In this document: one piece after another, positions 25,601 to 38,000 of the stretch | How the letters are laid out: the number at the start of each line of letters is the position of its first letter | Numbering within the stretch: position 1 is the stretch's first letter | From: Lutraria lutraria | Lineage: Eukaryota > Mollusca > Bivalvia > Venerida > Mactridae | Assembly: GCA_964023205.1 (NCBI GenBank) | Contig: OZ026839.1 | Span: forward strand, 15,468,386-15,532,385 | Direction: 5' to 3' | DNA length: 64,000 bases | Made by a program: the position numbers and the translations under genes | Notes under the pieces: generated by a model | Seen by the model: the letters and a program-made list of their open reading frames with translations, nothing else | Databases searched by the model: none | What the model was told of the DNA's origin: nothing

Positions 25601-28144
25601 CCTGAATTTTATGCATTTTATGGAGTTAAATGTTTGTTAAATTGGATTTGTAAAGTTTAGTACCAAATAGCAATAAAAAAACTAAATTGCATGTTTAAGA
25701 TTTATTCTTATATAGAAATCTGATCATATAAATGAAGTATACTAAATATGGATGAATGTGTATAATCACAGGGGTTGAAAGTCTCTTTTATATCTCGTTG
25801 GATTTGTTATAAAACATGAAAAGTCTATCATTGTATTTTATGATGTTTGGATCTCACACCCAACATTTAACATAAAGAATTGGCTTGATTTCTCAATTTA
25901 ACAGTTGGAAATATTTCTTACATGTATCGGATATTCAATGTTTGTTTATTGAAACAGAAAATGTTCTCATAAAGTCTGCATAACAGGATTGTTGAAATAT
26001 GGAATAAATGTATTTCTGTACCAACTATCTTTCTGAAACAGATTGTGTCGTTGGATTTATTAAATATACATAATTATGTACATATATAGATAGATAATTT
26101 CATAATGTTCAAATAGTAATCATACCCAAAAAAGACTCATTAGTTTGTCATTTTACTGAGAATATTTGCTTACCTGTATATCAAATTGTATTTTTATTCT
26201 TTATTTTTAAACGGAGAACTATCTAAAATGTATATAGAACTGTATACTGTATACTTCCATTGTCAAGTTGTCTCTCACACTTATTGTCCATAATCTAACA
26301 GTTGTAAGTTTTCACAAATTAACACAGATTGTGTTGGACACTCGATAGATTTGATATAAACTTACAGACATTTAAATATTGTATTTTTTTACAAGACAAG
26401 CTGAGACTCCACCATTCTTATAGAAATAGTTCCATTAGAAACATACAATAATTCAACAATAAAATGGTTGTAAAAATCTATTTGAATTTGATAAGAATTT
26501 TCAGTTGATACTTAATGGATGTCAACACTCGAGGTTGTTAATGGTGAATGTAAGAGGAGTTGTGTTACATGTATAGGTTTAAATTCTTAAGTTTAAAGTT
26601 CATGTTACAATTTGGATATATTATATAGGTATGAGCTAGAGTGGGGGTTATAATATACCAGTATAATGTATTCTTAAATTTCGTACTTCAATTGAATATT
26701 TTATGTCTGTATACTGATCGATATGTTAAAACATGGGCTTAAAATGTGTTTGTTTGTGTTCATGTATGAATTGTGGGCTTGTTTCATGTATGAAGCTGGT
26801 AAATAAATCTTCAATTTATGTAGAATAAAGATTGGTGATATATGTTAATCAGGTCTTATTGGTGTGTCTTATGGATCATTAGAGATTAAATATTATAGGA
26901 AAGTGATCTGCTTATCTGTTGAAAAACAAAGTTTGGAATTTTGCCATGTTGTATTGAAGAAGATACTTTCATACCAATTAAAACTATACATTGTCAATGT
27001 GTCATTCAGACTTATGGTGATAATTTGTATGTATGTTTTGTACTTTGTCAGTCTTAGAATTTGTAAGTTCGTGCATACATCAACGGATGAATACATTTCT
27101 ACCATAGTTAGTGGCAGTGTTTGATTTTCTTACAGTACATAAAGATACATGTAGATTAACTAGATTTAACATTATTACTACCCTGGTCACAATAAATACT
27201 AACATTTTATAAAAGATCTGAAAAAAATATTATTATAGTCTTCATTTTTTTCATTGAATCATCATTGATTTATTGAATACAGGTTTTACAAACTTGGAAT
27301 ATTTGAAGCACTGAAGCCCTTACTTGTATGTGTTGATATTGTTCAACCATATCAAACAATTATCCTGATTGAATTGTTAATTGCGTTTGTAATGTATTTA
27401 CCTCATTGATTGACTAGGGAGGCTTTTGTTAGAATTGAAAATATCACCTTCACTATTTTGATTACAAAGATAAAAGTGTTTTCTATCATGGTGATGATTG
27501 GGTTGGAAATATCAATATATAGATTCTGTTTAGTCTGTGCTATCAGTAACTTATTGTAATCTAAACTGTAATTGTTTTGTATCAGTGTGCAACTAAAGTT
27601 TTAATGTTTTGAACAATCATAATTAAATGAAGAGATACATACATGTTTAATTGTTTCTGCAATGGTTGTGTTTGAGATGTGAGGCTGTGTCATGTTTTGT
27701 GTAGATTGTTACAGGTGGATTGTAACATGTGGATTATCATTGTGTTTATATTTGAATGGTTGGTTTTCTATTAATTCCACTTCATTGATCCAGTTTGTAT
27801 CAGTCAGCTTTTTTCTTTAATCACAATGGGATAACTTGTCAGTTTATTTATACTGTATTTCAATATTCAAATCGTTTGAATGCAGTTGTTGATTTTGATG
27901 GCTGGTTTTCAGTTCTTAAATTTTAAGTTTGTGTGTGAGATTCAAATGGTCTAAGATACAATACTTAAGTGATATTTACCAATTCTTTAAGGTCTTTGAT
28001 ATGACTTAGAAGTCTGTGACTGTTTTGATACTAGTGTTTGTGAGAAGGAGGCAGAATAGAGATGGATATAATTACATTAAAATGACAACTATTATATACT
28101 GTGGAATTAAGTTTGTGCTGAATGATTAATATATAGATTCTAAA

Positions 28145-29020
28145 ATGGCTTCTGGGGAAAGTGGTGATTTCTTATGTTCTCCATCAAAGTCTTGGCTTGA
28201 ACGTTACGAGGAGTTGGCTGATAGGTCATACCCTGCTGGGGTTATAGAGGATATTGTTGAACCATATCGACAACCTTTGACCTCTACCCCTCATAAAAAT
28301 GGCACAGATAACAAAGGGGTCAGGTTTGACACAAGTTCAACATATGACTTTGATGAAAACCAAAGGTCAAGATCACCTATACATGGATATGCCTACAACA
28401 CTATTGATGATATGGAAGTGAACAATATAACAGATAATGCAAGGAGAAATACTCCTAAGCTTGATGTCATTGATGACATAGTACAACGTTATACAAACAC
28501 GAACTTACCAGTTGGTGGAAGTCATTCTACAGAGATAACTTGTAAAACACCACCACCATCTGTAAGATCCCAAATGACCTATAGCCCTTATAGGGGACCA
28601 ATTCAAGATGAAATACATACACAACCGTACTATGGTCCCATTGTGAATACACTAAGAACTGACTTTAATGAACCTGATCCTATATTGAACTTTCCCTCAG
28701 GTTCTGGATCTGTCACTGCCATTATAAAGAAGGTTCATAATAAAGTAAGTGAAGAAAGAATAGAAGAATTAAGTAGTAAATATAGAGAACGGATGGATAG
28801 AAAAAATAAAAGACAAATAAAACATCATAGAAGTAAGTCTGACAATGCTGCTGGTGACCTTGATGTAAATCCAAGGTTAAAAGGTCATAAAGGTGATGAT
28901 TGGATTTTAAAAAAATATGAAAATGCTGTGTTGCAGATTGAGAAATTGGAATCCCAAATAAAATGTCTGAAGATGGAAGTGAACAGTTTGACAGCATGCA
29001 AGAAACAAGCAGAAATGAGG
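28145..29020 (+). CDS. first coding exon, 292 aa disordered head plus start of coil
   Basis: Open from ATG 28145 to donor AGG|gtacgt, phase 0. The head holds two related motifs, VIEDIV (residues 33-38) and VIDDIV (108-113), each followed two residues later by Tyr. It also has two YxGPI-like motifs (149-153 and 163-166) and many SP/TP sites. A basic stretch precedes coiled coil that begins near W253. Reading on past the donor meets a TAG at 29111-29113, so intron retention would give a 322-residue truncated protein. Confidence 0.9.
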
Positions 29021-32000
29021 GTACGTTACTTTTATAACTTCTACACGAGTATTGGTCCCAGGGCTGGTGTTCTATACCTCCTGAAAGAGTCCTTGCTGAA
29101 CTCTGCCCAGTAGCGTGGGATTTATAAACATATATAATTTTTTTTTAATGTTAACATTAATCTTATAAAACCTAAAGAAAAATAACTGAAGAAAAAACAT
29201 AATATTACATTGTGAATGAAAATCATTGAACATTTTCTTGCTGAAACTTGTAAAAGTGTGATGTTGCAGATTTATTTAACATAGTTGAGACTCTTTTAAA
29301 CATAAGTAGTCATGAAAGTTCATGTCTGTATGTAATATTGTTAACAGACCTTTAAGTATTTTATCAAGTATAAGTAAATTGTACTTTTTTTGTATAAAAC
29401 TTCAATCCTGATATTTGAGATATTTGAACAGAGCATTGAGATGGTAAGCTAGGTCGTATGATCCTTTAATTGTATATAGAATTGTTCAGTCGTGTAAGAT
29501 AAAGAACTTACTTGACGATTGAATTAAAATTCACATTTACAATTTAATGCTTTTCTGTAACTCTTTTATTATTTGTCATTCAAGTCAAATTCACTTAATT
29601 CTGAGTTTATCAATACTTCAATCATAAGTGCATGTTGTCAGTTTATATAGTGTAATTTTTATGTTAAAGAATATTCAATCTTTAATTTGAAAGTTTTACA
29701 ATACAGTGGACTGTCAGTGGTTTGAACTAACATAAAGATTTAATGATTACAATTTTTAGTCATCAATATTGTTCAGTTTTGTATTTTTTCAAATGACTCA
29801 TTCTTCACTTGTCAAGATAAGTTTGATATAATATGAGTAAAATGTACCTCTAGTGAAGTTATGTCAAGTTGTCAGTTCTCTGAGATTGTATGTTTGAAGT
29901 ATTAATAGTTATAAAGTTATATATGTAACAATGTGATCTATTAATAAAGAATCTTATCTATTAATAAATTATATATAGTTTCATGCTATTAAGTGTGTTC
30001 CATCCATTTATTTTCCAACATATTTGTAACCATTGTATGCTCTGTGATACCAAAATAAATCAGTCTATCTATTGTAATGAACTTATATATTAGGTGATCA
30101 AAGCACGAAGCTGTGAAATGTGCATTGTGTATCATTGTTAGATCTATACTGACTATTACATATATATTATTGTTAGATTTATACTGACTATTACATATGT
30201 ATCGTTGCTTGATTTATACTGATTATTACGTGTATATTACAGATATCGTTAGATGTATACTGACTATAATGTGTATATTACTGTTAGATGTATATACTGA
30301 CTATTATGTGTATATTACTGTTAAATGTATACTGACTATTACGTGTATATTACTGTTAAATGTATATACTGACTATTACGTGTATATTACTGTTAAATGT
30401 ATATACTGACTATTACGTGTATATTACTGTTAAATGTATATACTGACTATTATGTGTATATTACTGTTAAATGTATATACTGACTATTATGTGTATATTA
30501 CTGTTAAATGTATATACTGACTATTATGTGTATATTACTGTTAAATGTATACTGACTATTACGTGTATATTACTGTTAGATGTATATACTGACTATAACG
30601 TGTATATTACTGATAGATGTATATACTGACTATTATGTGTATATTACTGTTAGATGTATACTGACTATTACGTGTAAATTACTGTTAGATGTATACTGAC
30701 TATTACGTGTATATTACTGTTAGATGTATACTGACTATTACGTGTAAATTACTGTTAGATGTATACTGACTATTACGTGTATATTACTGTTAGATGTATA
30801 CTGACTATTACGTGTATATTACTGTTAGATGTATACTGACTATTACGTGTGTATTACAGATATCAGAGTTACAGAATGAAGGAGAACATTTTAAGAGTGA
30901 TTTAGGTGAAGCCCGTGCACAGTATAAGGATTGTGCTCAAGAGGTTTGTTAAAATTTCTCATTTATTCTCTTCAGATTTGTATAATTATGTTTTTATTAC
31001 CAATGATTTCTATGTAAAATTTCCTCTTTGCTTCATTGAAGAATTTGTAACTTGATTGTCTCTGGGTATAGCTTATTGCTCATTGTTGGAATTTGCTTGT
31101 TCTGTGTATTCAACTTTCTGCATAAATTTGTATCCTTTTTTTGTCCTTTTGAAATGACACTGATGTTGAATTAGTAATTGTAATACATATTCTTCTACCA
31201 TGTACCTTGAATGAATGAATGAAATTATTGAAATGATCTGTTTCGTGGGACAGCTTGCTCATCATGAAGAGAAGCTTATGTTGATGGAACAAAGCCTCCA
31301 GACGACCCAGGAACAGCTCAGCCAGAGAGTAACAGAGGTTGTTAGACATGAACAAGTTAACAGAAAGTTGGAAATGGAACTGAAAACATTGAGAGGTTTG
31401 TTTAAACATAGAACTTATATGTGAAAATCTCAAGTATTCACCAAAATTGCATTGTATTGATTTGATCCGCTAAAGTGGAGGTACCAAGGTGAACTTTTTG
31501 ACATAAATATTTTCCCTGTACAAAGGTACCATTATTTTATCAAGTTGTTTATTTTAATCTATATATTGTCATCAGACCATAGCAGTCTGGCTCACTGTAG
31601 CTTGTTTCACTCAAACAATCAATATGATTATGCACCATGTTATGTTTATCTATTCATGACAAAATGATGTCCTGGTGATATGTTTACTATTATATATACA
31701 TGAATATTGATTTTCACAGTTTAGCAAATGAATGTAGATTTGTATAAATATTTAATTAACAGATCGCAATGCTAACTCAGAGGAAGAAATTGATGAGCAG
31801 AAATGTGTGATTGACAAATTACGTAAAGACATGATGCACATGAAGGAAGAACATCATGCTGCTGTCCAAGAAGGTCTGGCATACAAACAACGTGCTCATA
31901 AATGTGATGTAGAACTAGATGGGGCACGTGAACAAGAGAAAATGTTGACAGAGCAGGTAAGCTGTGTACCTTGATGAACTGATTCTCACTGATATGTTTC

Positions 32001-35000
32001 AATTACTGTGATTAAGACTTAAGTGTATAGCATTTATCTTATATTTTCATATTCTACTTAATTCTACTTAAAAGTTAAATGCTTGTAAAACACATTTTAT
32101 TAGTTGAGTTACTTTTACCTAGTCTAAAACACAGGATATTTGTATGAATCTGTGTATGGTCTCCTTTCAGGTTGAACAACAAGATTCCATTCTGACCCAG
32201 TTACAGAATGAACTTCGTGCTGAGAGAGATCGTCATCAGGAGACAGGAAGACAACTACAGAATGCCCGTCATACTAACTCTGATCTAGAAGACACGATGG
32301 AAACTAACCAAAAGGATATCAAAGAACTTTCGAACAAGGTTTGTAGTGAAGTGTATAAAATCATCTTACCAAAGATCACTCTTTGTTATAAAATCAGCTT
32401 ATGATAGGTCAGTGTCGTATAAATACATTTTGACTGCCTCTTTCCCGTTATACATAAATCTTACTAATTTTATGTGGCTGAAATTAAAGATTTATGAGAA
32501 AATTTATTGCTATATTTTCTTCTGCCTTCATTTTTGTCAGAATTTTAGTATGTATTTTTACTATTGTTATGCCCCCAGATATGAAATATTTTGTTCTTAT
32601 TACTCATTGCTTGGTCAGTTGAATAGAAGAGAAGACTAAGCATTTTATTCACAGATTCACACATAATAATACATGTACATTTATACATTCTAATAACACA
32701 GCTACTAGAGAAGGAAGAGTTAGTTAAGAAGTTACGGGATGATATTGAAGATCAAAGTAAACGTATACAAACATTGAAGGAAGATATGGCTGAACGTGAT
32801 GGTCAGCTACATGTAGCAAGAATGAACCTACAACAACAACAGAAACAATCTGTACTTCATCAACAAGAGGTAAGTTATACTGTTGTTATAAATTACAGTG
32901 TTGATATAAGTTACAGTGTTGATATAAGTTACTCTATGTAATAATGTAGTTTCTCATATGTTTTACTTGAGGAAAAGTTATATTCATCATAATATGTCTG
33001 ATTTATTATTCAGCTTCAATTTATATATAAATCCACCATAATTACTTTAATATGTAGCAGGTATGCTATTTATCTGTAGATGTTATTTAGTATATACATG
33101 TGTATATATACAATTATAATGAAGCATCTATAAAATGTTGGATATACCAAAAGTTGGTCTTTTTAACATCATGTTAACTTTACTTATTATTTATTGACTT
33201 GAAAATAACATGTTCTAATATTTATGTTCTATTTTCAGATTTCGAGATATGAAGAAACTTTACAACAAATTCAAGCAGATTTAGAAAGAAGCCAAGATAA
33301 CTACAGGAAGGCACATGCCCAGGTTTGTCAAATTTCTTTATTCTTAATGGTGTTTGTTTTAAACCTATCTAATGTATTAAATGGTTAATCAAATGTTATA
33401 ATACAATGAGTATATTTAAAGTGTTTTATGTGTTTATATTACAGCTGATGGATAATGAAGAACGTTTACATGATTTGAAGGTACAACTGACCACTGTACA
33501 AGGTAACCACAAAGAATCCATGGAACAATTAGGTGATAAATCACAACAAGTGGCAATGTTGAGAACTGAAGTATCCAGGCTACAACAACAAAACCAATCA
33601 TTGTCTGAAGATGTAAGTTACCATAGTAACAATAAAATTATGAAAAAATTGTACTTTGAACTTGATTTATTGATTGTGTAAAAGTTTTAATGTTCTTTAT
33701 AAAATTTACTTAATTTTGTTGGTACATGTTTCTGGAAGTGTTCAGCAAAATTCCTTTTTCTTTTTGTTACAATATTTTTTCTTCCCACATAGTGGAGGGA
33801 GACATTGTTGGTTGGTCGATCTGTCCATATTTCATGTCCAAGCCATAACTTGGACATCTCTTGGACATCACTTAAACAATTGTAAAATAACTAGGCACAC
33901 TTACTCACCAACACCAGACAATGTTTTGCATGCAACATTCCCAGGTTTGAAGTCAAGGTCATGTTATGAACAGCTAACTCATAGTCCAGCATACAGCTGA
34001 AATTGGAGAGACAAATGTTTTCGTTCCAAAAACAAACATCTAGTTATTTATGTAATGTATTATGACTGGTAGACTAGAAATGGTAAGTTTCTTATTCTGA
34101 TGATTAAGTGTTGAGCAGAATAGAACACACATAGTTAATGCATTATACATATCTTATATATTTTATTATTGTAGGTTAGTGCATATGAACAGAAGATACA
34201 TCATATGAAACAAGAAATAAAGAAGATGCAAGATTTGAATCGTGGTGCAGAGAATGAGGTATGTTTATTATGATATGATGAGTTATATAATCAGTCTAGA
34301 AAATAATGCATAAGAAAATCGTAATTGATTAATTATGTCCCCTTTCGAATAAAGGGGGTATATTGCTTTATATTGAACATGTCAGCTGGTCGGGCAGTCT
34401 GACCGTAACCATGCCTTGTCCGGGCAATAACTAGAGAACTATTTAGCCTAATCTCCTCAGATTTAGTTGAGAGGTTGGTCATCACATGTAATTTGATGTA
34501 AATGACCCTATTGATTGTGTGGTCAGTCAAGGTCACACTATTTAGTTGGCCTTTAGGGGGCATCCATGTTTCACAAACACATCTTGTTTTCATGAAGTTG
34601 AAATCTTTGACAAATTGACATTGACTTTTTGTGATGTATTTGTTTGCTGTTGACTTTCATTGGTTTTGACTGTCTAACTCAGTTTATGAACTTTTTTATT
34701 TCACCAAACTGTGATCCTAAGACAGTAATGTACAAAATAGAATACACATATATATATATTGAAGTTTCTGTTTAATCAAGTTGTTACGTTGTGTTTAGCT
34801 TCAGAATTTCGAGATGAAGTACACTGACCTGCAGCAAGAAGCCATCACTTCACAAGATAGAAATCGTCAAAGTCTTCAGGAACTCTCTGCAAAGGAGGAA
34901 GAAGTTGTTGTTATTAAAGTTGAACTGTGTGCTTTGCAAGAAAAATACAAAGCTAAGTGTAATGAGGTAAAAATGATTTTTATTTGACACCAAAATGATT

Positions 35001-38000
35001 ATTGAAGAGAGTTTAAAATTAAACTAATATTTTATTACAGACATGGCCTGGTAATGCTAGATAATTTTATTAATTCTTATTTGTGTTCATCATTTCAGTC
35101 AGAGAAAATATTGTCCGAGCTTGAATTGATGAGGCAAAATTACTTCAGTGCGAATGAGGAGATCAAGGGATTGAGAATGGCCCTTGAAGAATCTAGAACA
35201 AACGGGGACAGGTTACATAAGGAGAGTGAACTTGTGGTACAGAATGTCAATACATGGGTACAGGAACAAAAGTAAGTTTTATTTCATTTTAGTTTATTTC
35301 ATTTTAGTTTATTTTATTTATTATAAATATCTATTTTGAGCATTTACATTACATGTATATCCACATTACTGTAGTTTTGTTATTGATTCATTGTTTTGTA
35401 CTAGTATGTAAGGATGTGTAAAACATCCATAGGGAATATTTGCTGTATAAATAAAGACAAAGCTCATTGCTGAAGTTACTTGAAACAAATCATTTACTCA
35501 TTTATCTTTTTTTCAGGCATGCTAATGAGAAACTAGGCAATAAAATCCGAGAACAAAGTAAAGCCATCATGCAGCTTACAGCTGAGAAAGAGTAAGTGTT
35601 TTATATACATAGTAAGGATAATAAATTATTGGAAGTTTTCATAATTTATATTTGTGTGTAATATTTGTTTGTATATTTTATAGATAAGTGTTGGAACATG
35701 TAAATATTGAGCCTGTATTTGTTTGTATATTTTAAAGACACTGACAAAAGTTAGAACATGTAAATATGGAGCCTGTATTTGTTTGTATATTTTATAGACA
35801 AATGTTAGAACAGATCAACAAATACCAGAAACAGAACAACAAGTTGAAGATAGAATTAGATGAGAGAAGAAATGAAGCTGAAAGATTTAAAGCTTTACAG
35901 AATCATAGTTCACATCAACAGGTTTTATTGAATCAACTTCGGGGACGTCTGGAGGAACATGAGTATGTATACATAAATATTAGGAGTGTGTAATGTCAGC
36001 CCTGTTGTGAAACAGATTAGTTTGTGATATAACAATGCAGTACACAGATTAGTTTGTGATACAACAATGCAGTACACAGATTAGTTTGTAATACAACAAT
36101 GCAGTACACAGATTAGTTTGTGAACCGTCTGAGCTTTTTATCAATAAAACATTTTGTAATTTTAACTAGCTCCTACTTTATTTATGTACATGTACAATAA
36201 AAACATAATTTCAGGATGATATCAGAGTACATCACAATTATCTTCTTTTTTGAAATGTAAAACATCAAGTTATACTTCGTACATAAATTAAAGTCATGTA
36301 GTATTCTTTCTGTTGTACATTTTTTGTGAGTCACACTTTTATAAATATCCATTGTAAGTATCAAACATTCAGAACTTTTATATTAATATATTTTGTGATT
36401 TATTGCCTGGAAAGCAATTCATACCTACAAACAACACTTCTTGCAATTTCACCTATTTAAAGAGAAATGGATATCAGGAGATGTTTTTGTTTCATTTAAC
36501 AATATGGGAGGACAATAAAAAAATCTACTTACGACCTGATATTCAAAAATTGTTGAATTGCTCAACATCCTTGCAGAAAAATATTCTTTGAACAAAATGT
36601 ACTATGTCGTATCATCAACATATTTTTTTTTCTTTCTTTAAAATGCTATGATATATATTGTATTTACTTGATTATTGTTACAGAATGGAACAAGATCAGG
36701 AAATGTCCAGCAAGATGGCTACTATAGAAGATCTCCACAATAGACTTAAATTAAATATTGATAATATACAACAATTAAATAGTCAGGTAAGTAAGCTTAT
36801 AGTCAATAAGAACAACATTTTTAGTCAATCAATGTTGGAATCTACAAAGTGTCTCTTCTGATAATCATTAGCTTTGACATGATTGAAAAAATATCAATAT
36901 TATTTCAAATTCAATGAGCCAAATGCTGGTGTGAGCATATAGTTCATTCTCCAAGTTTGAAATGCAAAAGTTTGGAAAATTCTTAATCGTTCGTCTGTCC
37001 CGGCAAATTTCTCCTTCTTTATTTCGATATAGACTTGATGTGATAGTTTGACCCATCTCCATGGTCGAGTGGTTAAGGTCTTGATATTTTACGTAATTTT
37101 TCACATATAAACAAAAATGTGATTTTTCGGACATTTCAAACATCAGCAATTTAGCTGTATATACAACATACAATTACACTACAGCCTTATAGGAGAGAAC
37201 TGATCAATATTTAACAGAAACTTATTGTTGGTGCAGGTTAATATTCAGATAAATACATAGTGACACTTATAGGTTACATACACTGCTCCCAAGAAAAAAC
37301 AAATATATATATAAAGTTGAAGCTGAGTAGTCATACTCCTATTACAAAGATAGCTGAAAAATTGATACTCAGTGCAACCTCACCAAAGCAACACACTTTG
37401 GGAGTAGTAAATTTATGTTGTTGTTGAGAGGTTGTTGCTCTAGAGAGGTTAAAGTACTATAAAGTTATACTGTATATATAATTCTAAATTCTATTGAGCT
37501 GTATAGAGTTCACAAAACGATGTTCTAGAACCTACTTTAAACTTTAAATTATATCACTTTGTTTATTATAGTTAAATTCCATGCAGAAGGATAACCAAAG
37601 ATTACGTAGTGACCTTGAACGAGAGATTGGAACCAGACAGACTTTAGAACTTCAGATTGAAAGTAAGGAACAAACCATCAACAGCTTGAAGACACAACTT
37701 GATGCTAAGAAACATCTGCTTATTGAACATAGTTCTCCCATGAAGGACCCTGATCGTGCTGTAAGTATTTATTGGACCTCACAAAACCTTACCCTATGGA
37801 TATATCTAAATATATTATGTCATATTCTGTCTGTCTCATACTTAATCTCAATATCATTAAATTTTACTGTCAATATTTCAAAGAGATCTAATGGGCAATG
37901 AAAATTTAACAATTTTATCTCATTGTAGTTTTTGCAAATATTTTAAAACCATGTTATACAAAAGTAAAGATAACAGATGTTGTCCTTTGAGGACATTATA

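Larger units (their letters stand above)
18094..28136 (+). other. 10 kb AT-rich gap or intron between the two coiled-coil exon sets
   Basis: Apart from the 30-bp tandem array and a hairpin element listed separately, I see no exon with convincing splice sites, no RNA gene and no long ORF. It must contain a 5' UTR exon and promoter for the 28145 start if that start is used, but I could not place them. Confidence 0.5.

Noticed and set aside
28722..28997. Minus-strand ORF over the 28145 exon
   Set aside because: Shadow of the well-supported forward coding exon.
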